From Clostridiales bacterium (GTDB taxonomy: Bacteria; Bacillota; Clostridia; Peptostreptococcales; Acidaminobacteraceae), in NCBI GenBank assembly GCA_021107455.1, contig JAIOSU010000332.1, positions 1-36,356 on the forward strand: a DNA stretch of 36,356 nucleotides, written 5' to 3'. A program made the translations under genes and the position numbers. Positions 16,766 through 25,900 of this stretch are shown here, piece by piece (the first letter of the stretch is position 1; each line of letters starts with the position of its first letter). A model generated the notes under the pieces. It saw only the letters and a list, made by a program, of their open reading frames with translations. It did no database searches and was not told the DNA's origin.

Positions 16766-17701
16766 TTATTGTTTTTTTGACAGTGAATGGACCAAATATC
16801 CTTCAAGATTATCAAAGTCACTGAATTCAAAGCTTCCAAGCTTAAGTGAACTTAATATTTTTTCAAGTATGATTCCACCGGCAAATATGATATCCGCACG
16901 TTTTTCTTCAAGTCCGATTATTTCTTTTCTTTCCACATTGTTCATTCTCATCAATCGATTATTGATTTCCCGAATGTTTTCTATAGTGACTATGGTTCCG
17001 TGTATGTCTTCTCGATCATAGACTTCCATTTTTTTAAGCATTGTTGCATAGGACGCAGCTGTACCACCGATTCCAATGGCTTTACTCACTCCAAAAGTAC
17101 AAAGTGTCTCGTATACTGATGCGGTAATATCGTCAATTGCACGACTCATCCGCTCAAACTCAGCCTGATCTACCGGATCATGGTTCAGAAAAGCTCCTGT
17201 CATTCTTACTGCTCCGACATCCAAACTCATCGAAAATAAAATGCCCTCATGATTCCCTACAATCAGTTCAGTCGACCCGCCACCGATATCAATGACAAGG
17301 TTTAGACCACTCTCATCTTTAACACCCGAAAGCACTCCGGCAAAACCTATTTCTGCCTCTTGTTCACCTGATATCACATCGATTGCTATCCCAGTCTCTT
17401 TTAAAACCCTATCGGTAAATTCAGAAGCATTTTGAGCATCTCTTACGGCACTGGTCGCCATGATATATAGTTCTTCCACACCAAAATTTCGGCTTTCCTC
17501 AACAAACTCTCCGACTACTCTTGCCGTCTCAAGCATTCTTTCAGTGTCGAGCATTCTGGTTTCATTGACGCCTTTTCCAAGACGAGTCATTTCCACCTTT
17601 TTTCGTACATCGTGGAATTCACCTTCATTATATGCACACAGCAACAAACGAACTGAATTTGTTCCGATATCTATCGTCGCATATTTTTTCAATTTAATCA
17701 C
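16766..17701 (-). CDS. Ppx/GppA-family exopolyphosphatase or pppGpp phosphatase
   Basis: This 311-residue protein of the ASKHA (actin/hexokinase-like) superfamily hydrolyses terminal phosphates of polyphosphate or pppGpp. The phosphate-1 motif TIDIGTNSVRLLL lies at residues 9-21, and the phosphate-2 motif VIDIGGGSTELIVG at about residues 136-149. At 311 residues it is the short form without the C-terminal HD-like domain of E. coli Ppx, which is common in Firmicutes. The GTG at 17701 overlaps the divIC stop by eight bases (GTGATTAA). A TTG three codons later is an alternative start with better Shine-Dalgarno spacing. Polyphosphate and pppGpp activities cannot be separated by sequence. Confidence 0.9.
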   Translation of the reverse strand: MIKLKKYATIDIGTNSVRLLLCAYNEGEFHDVRKKVEMTRLGKGVNETRMLDTERMLETARVVGEFVEESRNFGVEELYIMATSAVRDAQNASEFTDRVLKETGIAIDVISGEQEAEIGFAGVLSGVKDESGLNLVIDIGGGSTELIVGNHEGILFSMSLDVGAVRMTGAFLNHDPVDQAEFERMSRAIDDITASVYETLCTFGVSKAIGIGGTAASYATMLKKMEVYDREDIHGTIVTIENIREINNRLMRMNNVERKEIIGLEEKRADIIFAGGIILEKILSSLKLGSFEFSDFDNLEGYLVHSLSKKQ

Positions 17702-18005
17702 TGTCCTTCTCGTTAAGTGTTCGAATCAAATAGATGATTTCATTGGGCTTGACCATTTTCAATTTTTCGCGGGCAATTCTTTCAATCGCCTCTGGTGTTT
17801 GAGTATATTCATAGGTGTCATTCAATTGTTCAATTTCGCTTTCAAGCGATTCGATTTCAGTCTTGAGTTCGGTCTGAACGGCCCTGTATTCTGCGAGTTT
17901 TTTATTGGTTTGAACTGTTGAATATCCATAGTATCCTATGATCATAATCAAGAACAATACTAAAAACTTATTGCGCCTGAAGAAAGATCTGCTTTTTCTT
18001 TTCAT
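17694..18005 (-). CDS. divIC: Septum formation initiator DivIC/FtsB-like protein
   Basis: This protein of about 103 residues has a basic N-terminus (MKRKSRSFFRRNK), one transmembrane helix at about residues 15-35 (FLVLFLIMIIGYYGYS), then a leucine/isoleucine heptad coiled coil (ELKTEIESLESEIEQLNDTY) and the short C-terminal domain with PEAIERIAREKLKMVKPNE. This is the architecture of DivIC/FtsB, which pairs with FtsL and DivIB at the division septum. I chose the ATG at 18005 because GGGGG sits five bases upstream; a TTG at 18017 overlaps that site. In B. subtilis divIC follows yabO, yabP and yabQ. Here the two yab genes of sporulation are missing. Confidence 0.88.
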   Translation of the reverse strand: MKRKSRSFFRRNKFLVLFLIMIIGYYGYSTVQTNKKLAEYRAVQTELKTEIESLESEIEQLNDTYEYTQTPEAIERIAREKLKMVKPNEIIYLIRTLNEKDSD

Positions 18006-18023
18006 GTAAACCCCCAAGGCGTA

Positions 18024-18281
18024 TCACATGCTTTGCTTTTCAGTTACCACTTCATACAAATTTTTGGAGATTTCTTTGGTGACATGTTCTTCAAGTCCTG
18101 TTATTCTTATCGTTATGGTCTTGTTGCCAAGATTCATATCAATCACGTCATCCACAGCTACTTCTGTTCCTGGTTTTGCCACTTTACCGTTGACCAATAT
18201 CCTTCCGTGGTCACAAGCATCTTTGGCAACCGTCCTTCTTTTGATCAACCTGGCGTTCTTTAAATATTTGTCGACTCTCAT
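18024..18281 (-). CDS. rqcP: S4-domain RNA-binding protein RqcP (YabO)
   Basis: This 85-residue protein consists of an S4 RNA-binding fold: MRVDKYLKNARLIKRRTVAK is the S4 start and GRILVNGKVAKPGTEVAVDD the second half. In B. subtilis this protein (formerly YabO) works with RqcH on stalled 50S subunits to add alanine tails to nascent chains. The position between hup and divIC matches the conserved order. The ATG at 18281 has AGGAGG six bases upstream. A small Hsp15-like heat-shock protein has a similar fold, but the neighbourhood points to RqcP. Confidence 0.9.
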   Translation of the reverse strand: MRVDKYLKNARLIKRRTVAKDACDHGRILVNGKVAKPGTEVAVDDVIDMNLGNKTITIRITGLEEHVTKEISKNLYEVVTEKQSM

Positions 18282-18313
18282 GCCTACCTCCTGAAACTTA
18301 GAGGATAAATCAA

Positions 18314-18337
18314 GAAAAAGCAGCTAGGCTGCCTTTT
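18314..18337 (-). terminator. Terminator after hup
   Basis: A stem GCAGC-CTA-GCTGC (18320-18332), extended by A/T pairs, is followed by TTTTTC on the minus strand, just past the hup stop. The stem is short, so read-through into rqcP is likely. Confidence 0.75.
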
Positions 18338-18341
18338 CAAA

Positions 18342-18620
18342 TTATTTGTTTACAGTTTCTTTTAATGCTTTACCTGCTTTGAAAACAGGAGCTTTTGATG
18401 CAGGAATGTTAATTGTTTGTTTAGGATCTCTTGGATTTCTACCAGTTCTTTCTTTTCTCTCTCTAACATCGAAAGTACCGAAGCCAACCAATTGAACTTT
18501 ACCGCTCTTAGCAAGTTCTTCTTCAACGCTTTTCATAAATGCGTTCAATGCCAATTCAGCGTCCTTTTTTGTTAAACCCGATTTTTCAGCCATGCTAGCT
18601 ACTAATTCAGCTTTATTCAC
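18342..18620 (-). CDS. hup: HU-type nucleoid protein
   Basis: This 92-residue HU/IHF-family protein binds and bends DNA as a dimer. Typical features are the N-terminal helices (MNKAELVASMAEKSGLTKKDAELALNAFMKSVEE), the GFGTFDVRERKERTGRNP strand-turn region with the DNA-inserting Pro of the NP motif, and the basic arm ending ASKAPVFKAGKALKE. It starts with GTG, preceded by an excellent AGAGGAGG site. A consensus-like promoter and its own terminator show that it is largely expressed as a single gene inside the mazG-rqcP-divIC series. Confidence 0.97.
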   Translation of the reverse strand: MNKAELVASMAEKSGLTKKDAELALNAFMKSVEEELAKSGKVQLVGFGTFDVRERKERTGRNPRDPKQTINIPASKAPVFKAGKALKETVNK

Positions 18621-18663
18621 AATAAAACCTCCTCTAAATTATTAAGTTGTTTTAACTATTATT

Positions 18664-18692
18664 AGTATACGTTGAAATTTCAACTTTTACAA
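18664..18692 (-). promoter_or_regulatory. hup promoter with a perfect palindrome filling the spacer
   Basis: TTGTAA (18687-18692) and TATACT (18664-18669) are separated by 17 bases. Fourteen of those 17 bases form a perfect palindrome, GTTGAAATTTCAAC (18671-18684). A protein bound there would block RNA polymerase, so it is a good operator candidate. The 5' leader is about 35 bases. Confidence 0.75.
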
Positions 18693-18710
18693 GTGCTTTT
18701 ACTTATTTTT

Positions 18711-19400
18711 TTATGATTTTTCGATTTTTTTTGAATCTTGCCAAAATCGTTCCATATCTTCGACAACATCTGTATTCATAAGCTTTCCGGCAGATGTGAT
18801 CTTATTTTCCACAAATCGGAATCTCCTGATGAATTTATCGATAGCGTCATTCAGTGTGAGTTCTGCATCCAGTCCAAGATTTTTCGCAATATTGCTGATA
18901 ATCAAAAGGATATCGCCCATTTCCTCTTTAATCAGTTGAATGTCACCTGTTTTTATGGCTTCTTTGAGCTCAGAAATCTCTTCAGTAACCTTGTCAAACG
19001 AGCTCTCAGTGTCTTTCCAGTCAAAACCGACATCGGATGCCTTCTTCTGAACTTTCTGACTTCTGAGTAGCGCAGGAAGACTGCTGGTCACAGATTCCAT
19101 GGAATCTGATATGGATTTGATGGACTTTTCTCCATCCTTGATGACCTGCCAGTTAGCAAGTACTTCTTCGGAATTCTTTACGTCGACATCACCAAACACA
19201 TGAGGATGACGCCTGATCATCTTTTCACATATGGCTGACAGAATATCCGATAATTCAAAATAACCGTCTTCTTCAGCGATTGTTGCATGAAAAACGACTT
19301 GTAAAAGTACATCACCAAGTTCGTCCACCAAAGATTGATCGTCTTCATGCATGACGGCATGACGGACTTCATAGGCTTCTTCAATTAGGTAGGGCGTCAA
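18711..19400 (-). CDS. MazG nucleotide pyrophosphohydrolase domain (separated 3' half of yabN)
   Basis: This 229-residue MazG protein hydrolyses NTPs to NMPs, a house-cleaning role. Two MazG-like helical repeats are visible. The first contains the metal motif EEAYEV...DELGDVLLQV (residues 7-33), followed by RRHPHVFGDV. The second contains EEISELKEAI...EEMGDILLIISNIAKN. In most Firmicutes this domain is fused behind a tetrapyrrole-methylase domain (YabN). Here it is in the +1 frame relative to that domain. In its own frame the conserved start WDREQTHESL is readable upstream of the TTG at 19400, back to 19427, where a stop appears. That TTG has no convincing ribosome binding site, so expression as a separate protein is uncertain. 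Confidence 0.75.
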   Translation of the reverse strand: MTPYLIEEAYEVRHAVMHEDDQSLVDELGDVLLQVVFHATIAEEDGYFELSDILSAICEKMIRRHPHVFGDVDVKNSEEVLANWQVIKDGEKSIKSISDSMESVTSSLPALLRSQKVQKKASDVGFDWKDTESSFDKVTEEISELKEAIKTGDIQLIKEEMGDILLIISNIAKNLGLDAELTLNDAIDKFIRRFRFVENKITSAGKLMNTDVVEDMERFWQDSKKIEKS

Positions 19401-19414
19401 TGATTCGTGTGTTT

Positions 19415-19430
19415 GCTCACGATCCCATTA
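19415..19430 (-). other. Frameshift junction inside yabN
   Basis: The methylase frame ends RTLMGS-stop, and the MazG frame resumes at once as WDREQTHESL. The conserved Gly-x-x-Gly-Cys-Pro that normally precedes this Trp is missing. The hexamer ATGGGA at 19423-19428 could be the scar of a 20-base loss between two ATGGGA copies (one encoding Met-Gly, one spanning the Pro-Trp-Asp codons). A sequencing or assembly error, or +1 recoding at TCG TGA, are alternatives. Confidence 0.7.
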
Positions 19431-20151
19431 AAGTCCTCATGATCTTGACCAAATCACTCATTCCATATTTGTGATTAAGTGGTCTCTTTACAAATACACT
19501 CGTCAAATGATCAAACAGTTCAGGTTCATGATCCATTTCGTACAAATGCTTCGAAACGATTCTTTCTAGCTCCGGAATCCCCGCGGCTTGTATGACGGTC
19601 ACCATATGGTCATCTTCATAACTTTCCATCAACTTCAGTTTCAAATTGGAAGCAATCGTAGAATTATAGACTTGAATCCATAGATAATCCTGACCTGTCT
19701 GTACTTCAACAACATCCAGTGCAAGAGCATCCAGAATACTCACTCCCACCACGGGATCATAGTGCAGGGAGGTTATTATGGCATCAATGAAACTCACACC
19801 ATGAACAATTTCCACTTCCACATCTTCCGCTTTGGCTCTTTCAAGAATTAAGGATACCGTTTTTTCAGCAACAAACGGATTGCCCGGAACAGCATAAACA
19901 ACTTCGTTGTTTTCACAGAGTTCAAAAATGGAATCTGAGATAGACTGATATACATCATCAAATTTTTCAGATTTCTCATACAGATGATCAAATGATTTGT
20001 AGACCATACCTTGGTCCTTGAGAGTCCTCACAATGGGATGATTCTCTGTCCTGAGATGCACACAATCGGAACCCAGTAGAATTTTGTAAGCTTCCATGGT
20101 CAGGAAAGATTCACTCCCCGGTCCCATACCAACGATTGTAATCTTATGCAT
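19417..20151 (-). CDS. Tetrapyrrole (SAM-dependent) methylase domain, 5' half of yabN
   Basis: This 244-residue protein has the corrin/porphyrin methylase fold. The N-terminal ITIVGMGPGS (residues 3-12) is the glycine-rich start, and VYAVPGNPFVAEKTVSL at about residues 80-100 is the family P-x-G-x-P region. The reading ends at TGA exactly where a MazG domain should follow, so this is the first half of a YabN-type fusion. The methylation target of YabN is not known. I chose the ATG at 20151, seven bases after GGGAGG, 15 bases past the yabM stop; an earlier in-frame ATG at 20166 would lie on that stop. Confidence 0.82.
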   Translation of the reverse strand: MHKITIVGMGPGSESFLTMEAYKILLGSDCVHLRTENHPIVRTLKDQGMVYKSFDHLYEKSEKFDDVYQSISDSIFELCENNEVVYAVPGNPFVAEKTVSLILERAKAEDVEVEIVHGVSFIDAIITSLHYDPVVGVSILDALALDVVEVQTGQDYLWIQVYNSTIASNLKLKLMESYEDDHMVTVIQAAGIPELERIVSKHLYEMDHEPELFDHLTSVFVKRPLNHKYGMSDLVKIMRTLMGS

Positions 20152-20165
20152 TATTAGACCTCCCA

Positions 20166-21788
20166 TTATTTTTTATCAAAAAAACGTTCATTGATTTTTC
20201 TAAGTTTTTTGCCTCCTGGAAGCATATTGAAATCCTCCTCCACAAGGGTTTTCGTATAAAACAGCATAAAAAAGTATGCGATGATTCCGATTCCAATACT
20301 TATAACGGTTGCAAATTTACCAGGTAAGAATACATTGGATCCATGATAAATCAAAAGAACCACCATACTCATCACAACAACCGATAAAAGCGGCTTGAGC
20401 AGGACCTGACGCACATCAAAAACGACATTTGCCCTGCGTTTTAGAGTCAGTACATTGAGCGTTGCTGCCACTGCATAAGCTACAACACTTGAAAACGCCG
20501 CTCCATATATGTTGATAGACGGTATCCCTACAAGAATGTAAGTCAACATTATTTTCGATACTGCTCCCATAGCCAGATTGATTGCTGGTCGATTTTGAAG
20601 ACTAAGTCCTTGTAAAATGCCTGTAGTCACTTGAAACAATCCTAAGAAAACCACACCAAGTCCCAATATTGAAAGAATTGTCCCGGTCGTTGCAGCGTGT
20701 TCTATCTGTCTTGGATAAAGCAGCTCCATGATTGGTCTGGCAAGCACCACCAATCCTGCAGTTGCAGGAAGGCTCACTATCAAAGCCATTCTAACTCCAC
20801 TTTGTATGGTCTTTTTCAAATCAATTTCGTTTTTTCTGACATAAAGTCCTGCAATAGCTGGAACGATACTGATCTGAATGGCAGCCGTGACCACTTGAGG
20901 TAAGTTGACCAGTGTTGCCGCATAACCTACAAGCATTCCGTAAAGATCATTGGCCTGTTCCACAATTCCAATATCATTCAGTCTGTTCATGACCAGTACG
21001 ACATCTATTGTGTTCATAAGTGGCATTACTGCCGCACCGAGTGTAATCGGCACTGCAATAAGAACGATTCTCTTAATCAGTTCTGATGATGAGCTCACCT
21101 CTCCAGAAGATTGAAGGTCGAAGTGCTCATTATTCTTTTTCCTGAACTTTCTATACATGAACAAAATTACAATCAGGCCGGCAAACGCACCCGAAGTGGC
21201 TCCAAATGTCGCACCTGCAGCTGAAAGTGCAGTACTCGTCCGAAGTAGAGCCACCGCTAGACCATAGCCTACTATCACTCGTCCGAGTTGTTCTATGATC
21301 TGGGAAATCGCAAATGGCTTCATATGTTGAAATCCTTGAAAATATCCTCTAAAAACCGCCAATATGGAAACCAGAAAAATCGCTGGTGCCAAAGCTTTGA
21401 AGGAGTAGATCGCCTGAGGATTCTTTATTCCTGCAACCAAGAACTCCGCACCAAAATACATGAACAATGCACCAGCGAGACCAATTGAAGTCATCAGCAT
21501 CATACCGGATTTGAAAGTCTTGTCCATGTTGCGATAATTACCAAGGGCTCTCTGCTCTGAAAGGATCTTGGCAAGGGCGGTAGGCAAACCGGCAGTAGCC
21601 AGCACTATAAAAAAATTGTAAATTGGATAAGCACTGACATAATAGCTCATGCCTTCCGGTCCTAGAATATTTCCAAGTGGGATTTTAAAAAACGCACCTA
21701 GAATCTTGACAAAGATCCCAGAAATACCCAATAGTACCGCACCCCTTACAAAGGACTCCGAATGATTGTGCTCCCTTTCCTGATTCAT
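20166..21788 (-). CDS. SpoVB/MurJ-like polysaccharide flippase (YabM)
   Basis: This 540-residue integral membrane protein of the MOP (multidrug/oligosaccharidyl-lipid/polysaccharide) exporter superfamily has about 14 hydrophobic segments. The first is GAVLLGISGIFVKILGAFFK at about residues 16-35. Its position before yabN corresponds to B. subtilis yabM, a SpoVB paralogue. It probably flips a lipid-linked wall or capsule intermediate, possibly lipid II, but the substrate is not established by sequence. The start has AGGAGA six bases upstream. A hairpin at 21806-21831 in the leader may affect its translation or mRNA stability. Confidence 0.87.
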   Translation of the reverse strand: MNQEREHNHSESFVRGAVLLGISGIFVKILGAFFKIPLGNILGPEGMSYYVSAYPIYNFFIVLATAGLPTALAKILSEQRALGNYRNMDKTFKSGMMLMTSIGLAGALFMYFGAEFLVAGIKNPQAIYSFKALAPAIFLVSILAVFRGYFQGFQHMKPFAISQIIEQLGRVIVGYGLAVALLRTSTALSAAGATFGATSGAFAGLIVILFMYRKFRKKNNEHFDLQSSGEVSSSSELIKRIVLIAVPITLGAAVMPLMNTIDVVLVMNRLNDIGIVEQANDLYGMLVGYAATLVNLPQVVTAAIQISIVPAIAGLYVRKNEIDLKKTIQSGVRMALIVSLPATAGLVVLARPIMELLYPRQIEHAATTGTILSILGLGVVFLGLFQVTTGILQGLSLQNRPAINLAMGAVSKIMLTYILVGIPSINIYGAAFSSVVAYAVAATLNVLTLKRRANVVFDVRQVLLKPLLSVVVMSMVVLLIYHGSNVFLPGKFATVISIGIGIIAYFFMLFYTKTLVEEDFNMLPGGKKLRKINERFFDKK

Positions 21789-21805
21789 AAAGCTCTCCTA
21801 TTGTA

Positions 21806-21831
21806 ATGAGGCCAGCATATGCCGACCTCAT
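21806..21831 (-). other. Imperfect hairpin between prsA-like gene and yabM
   Basis: A 26-base inverted repeat with outer arms ATGAGG/CCTCAT and a GCATATGC centre, two mismatches, sits just upstream of the yabM ribosome binding site. There is no T-run, so it is not a standard terminator. It may protect or process the mRNA. Confidence 0.45.
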
Positions 21832-21837
21832 CAAAGT

Positions 21838-22851
21838 TTATTCTTCTGTTTTAGGTGCTACTTTTTCGAGATAGGTCTCGATTGTAGCCGCTGCTTTTAG
21901 TTCTTCAATTTTTTCAGCATAGAATTCGCTGAAAAGCGTTGATTTTACTGTGTCTTTATACTGAACAATAAGTTCTTCATCATCACCGGCTTCAACCATC
22001 TGATTGACTGTTTTGATATCTTCAACTTTGATGATGTGATATCCGAATTGTGATGCGACAGGTTCACTGATCACACCTACCGGTTGTGAAAATGCAACTG
22101 CTTCAAATTCCGGTACCATGACACCACGTGTAAAGTATCCTAAGCTGCCTCCAGCCGCAACAGATCCGGTATCCGTAGAGAACTCAGTTACCAGTGCCGC
22201 GAAGTCTTCACCAGCATCAAGTTTTGATTTTATTTCAAGTGCAAGTGCTTCGTCTTCCACAAGAATATGGCTTGCTTTCACTTCTACAACGAAATTCTCA
22301 TACAAAGTCTCAAGTTGTTCTTGATCACTTTCGATCATCTCTTCAATGACTTTACTGAATTCTTCAAGGATAATGCTACTCTCAACTTGCATTTTGAGGA
22401 ATTCGTCATCCACTCCGATTTCATCATACATTGCTTTGCTTTCCTCATCCTCTTCGAGTAGAGTCTTGAGTTCGGCAAACTTTGTATCATAAAGCTCAGG
22501 ATCAATGGAGTAACCTGTTGATTGGATGTAACTTCTAATCAGAGAATCCTCAATTAATGTATTAACGACTTCCTCTTTGATCACTTCTGAAAATTTCACA
22601 CCTTGAAACTCTTGATCCATGATGTCCTCACCATAGTACTGCTTGTAAACAGTTTCGTGCATTGAATAGAATATATTGAAGGTGTTGATATCGACAACCT
22701 CTTCATTGACCAATGCGATAGCGTTGGTTGTATCTATGTTCTTCGCTGGTTCGTTTTCTGTACCATTTTCCCCGGTTTCAGTTGCGCAACCCGCCAATAG
22801 CAGCATAGCAAGCACCAATGAAAACGCGATAAACTTTTTGAATTTTGTCAT
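21838..22851 (-). CDS. PrsA/SurA-type peptidyl-prolyl isomerase lipoprotein
   Basis: This 337-residue exported foldase begins with a lysine-rich signal peptide and lipobox LLAGC, with Cys22 as the lipidated residue, so it is anchored outside the membrane. A SurA-N-like helical region spans about residues 40-165. It is followed by a parvulin (PpiC) domain at about residues 185-280, starting KASHILVEDEALALEIKSKL and including GGSLGYFTRGVMVPEFE and FGYHIIKVEDI. It helps secreted proteins fold. It lies between mfd and yabM, where spore-forming relatives also carry spoVT. Lipid processing would require LspA, which is encoded at 35042-35494. Confidence 0.9.
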   Translation of the reverse strand: MTKFKKFIAFSLVLAMLLLAGCATETGENGTENEPAKNIDTTNAIALVNEEVVDINTFNIFYSMHETVYKQYYGEDIMDQEFQGVKFSEVIKEEVVNTLIEDSLIRSYIQSTGYSIDPELYDTKFAELKTLLEEDEESKAMYDEIGVDDEFLKMQVESSIILEEFSKVIEEMIESDQEQLETLYENFVVEVKASHILVEDEALALEIKSKLDAGEDFAALVTEFSTDTGSVAAGGSLGYFTRGVMVPEFEAVAFSQPVGVISEPVASQFGYHIIKVEDIKTVNQMVEAGDDEELIVQYKDTVKSTLFSEFYAEKIEELKAAATIETYLEKVAPKTEE

Positions 22852-22908
22852 AATTTTCTCTCCTCAATCCTCTTTTCCCCATACTAGTAGGGATATTCTG
22901 TCATACTA

Positions 22909-25900
22909 TCATATATTAACATAATCACTATGAAAACTATATATTTTTTCCACAAAATTTTCAAGGGCAATCAATTGTTGTTCTTTTTTTCTTAATCTGT
23001 TTGTAATTTTGAACTTCATTAGAGCAGGGTTACGCGCTATGAACTTCACGTTTTTCGAATCGAATTCCATGACTTTGCTGATAAACAGCGGGCTGATTGG
23101 GGCATCTGCGATAAATTTCAGAATGAAATCTGTACCATCTTCTGAAACCTCCTCGATAAACATGTCCTCACATAAAGTTTTGATCAAGGCTATGGAAATC
23201 AGATTGCTGACTGAGGTCGGCACAGTGCCGAAACGGTCTTCAATTTCTTCATAAACAGCGTCCACAGCAGCCCTGGAATCAATGGATGCAATTTTTTTGT
23301 ATATCTCGATTTTGATCTGATGATTGTCGATATAACCCTCAGGAATATAGGCATTGACCGCCAGATCGATTTTCGCTTGGATCCGTTCTTTCACATGTTC
23401 TCCTTTTTTACGCATCATACTTTCTTCAAGGAGTTTGACATAAAGATCATATCCGATTGCTTCCATATGACCATGTTGTGCAGTTCCAAGAACGTTTCCA
23501 GAGCCTCTGATCTCAAGATCCCTCATCGCGATTTTGAAGCCCGCGCCAAGTTCTGTGAACTCTTTTATGGCTTTCAATCTCTTTTCCGCAATCTCATTGA
23601 GCACTTTATTTTCTTGATAAAAAATGTAGCAATATGCCAATCGATTACTTCTGCCGACTCGTCCTCTCAATTGGTAGAGTTGAGACAATCCCAAACGGTC
23701 ACCATCGTTTATGATAATAGTGTTGACATTGGAAATATCCAGACCGGTTTCAATGATTGTCGTGCAGACCAGAACATTGAAACTGTTGTTCATGAAATCA
23801 ATCATGACTTTTTCCAGAGTGTGCTCGTTCATCTGACCATGAGCGAACTGTACAGCTGCTTCCGGGACAAGCTCCTGTAGCTTGGCAGCCACTTGATCGA
23901 TGTCTGCGACTCTATTGTGAACAAAATAAATTTGTCCGCCTCTCTCGAGTTCACGCACAATAGCTTCCCTTACCAGCATTTCGTCATATTCAACCACATA
24001 AGTCTGAATCGGGTATCGGTCTTCCGGCGGATCTTCAATTACACTCATGTCTCTGATTCCAATCATAGACATATGCAGTGTTCTCGGAATCGGGGTAGCT
24101 GACAACGTCAATACATCAATATTTTCCTTTAACTGTTTGATTTTCTCTTTATGTTTGACTCCGAAGCGTTGCTCCTCATCTATCACAAGAAGACCTAAAT
24201 CTTTGAATTTTACATCCTCTGAAAGCAAGCGGTGTGTCCCTACAACGACATCAACGACTCCATTACCAATATTTTTTATGATTTTCTCCTGTTCTGCTTT
24301 TGAACGGAATCTTGAAATCATTTGAACATTGGCAGGATATTTCGAAAACCGCTCCACGATATTATTATAGTGTTGTTGAGCCAAAATTGTGGTCGGTACC
24401 AAAATAGCCACTTGTTTTGAGTTCAACACAGCTTTGAAGGCTGCCCGGAGTGCGACTTCTGTCTTTCCATATCCGACATCACCACAAAGCAACCTCTCCA
24501 TTGGTGCTGGTTTTTCCATATCACGTTTGATTTCCTCGATACATTTGAGCTGATCCCCTGTTTCCTGATATGGGAACATAGCTTCGAACTCACGCTGCCA
24601 GTCACTATCACCTGAGAATGCAAAACCTTTTCTCTCTTTTCTAAGAGCATAGAGTTCAATCAACTCATCAGTCATATCTTCTATGGCGCGTTTTGCTCTG
24701 GTCTTGGTGCGTTTCCATTCGGTGCCTCCCAAGCGATTGAGCTTGATTTTGTCTTGATCGGTACCGAGATATTTTTGAATCAGCCCGGCACTTTCAACCG
24801 GAATGTAAAGATAATCATCTTTTGCATATCTGATTTTCAGGAAATCCTTGCGCGTCTGATCTATCTTGACTTGTTCCACACCGAGATATTGGCCTACACC
24901 GTGGCTTTCATGCACGACAAAATCACCAACTGAAAGCTCGGAGAATGCTTTTATGACCTTTCCTTGTGCCGGTGCTTTCCTTGAAATCTTTCTTCCTTCA
25001 CCAAACAGTTCGTTCTCCGTCAATAAAACCGTCTTGAAAGTATCAAAATAGAATCCTTGTCTAATTGGGTGAACAAAGACCACGGCTTGACCACTGAGCA
25101 CACGATCATACTCTTCGCTCGTTCCCATGAGCACCTCAAAGTCATCCATGGTACGCTTGAATCTTTCCAGTCGATCCATCGTGCTGAGTGCAATCAACAC
25201 GCGGTATCCTTTAACCTTCCATTTTACAATATCTTGAGCGATCTGATCGTATTTACCATAATACTTGTTCATTTCGCGGGATGACATTTTTATTATTTGA
25301 GCAGGCTCAAAATAATCAACTCGTTTTATAAGCAACTCGTCAAGAATCAGGTCTTGTCTTTTGAGTCCAGAGATAATTTCCTCAAAGTTATGGATTCGTC
25401 CGTATTGTTCCGAAACAACTTCTCCCCGTTCCAGGTAATCGGCGAATTGTCTTCCATACTCATCCACATATTGCTTAAGTCTTCCAGTCGTCTGATTGTT
25501 TCCAATAATGCAAATTACCGGAGCATCGCATAGGTCATAAATGAATTGTCCGTCTTCATAAATTAGCGAAAAATATTTATCTATGTTTTCTACATAGGTT
25601 CCTGTTTCAAGATGTTCTATCATCTCATCAATTTTTTCACGCTTTTGAGCCTTGATTTTTCCCCTGATTCCCTTCAACCGGTCGACAGTATGTTCAATCA
25701 ACTCATCGGTGAGCACCAATTCACTACATGGAAACATTTTTAACGTTTTCAGTTTCTCAATGGACTTTTGGTTTTCAATATCAAAAGTTCTGATGGAGTC
25801 CACTTCATCACCAAAAAATTCTACTCTATGTGGTGTCTCATACGTTGGAGAAAAAACATCCAAAATACCACCTCTAAGACTATACTGTCCTTTTGCCTCG

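Noticed and set aside
23320-23880. 186-codon plus-strand reading frame inside mfd
   Set aside because: It lies antisense to conserved Mfd helicase motifs and has no ribosome binding site or recognisable domain; it is a shadow of the real gene.
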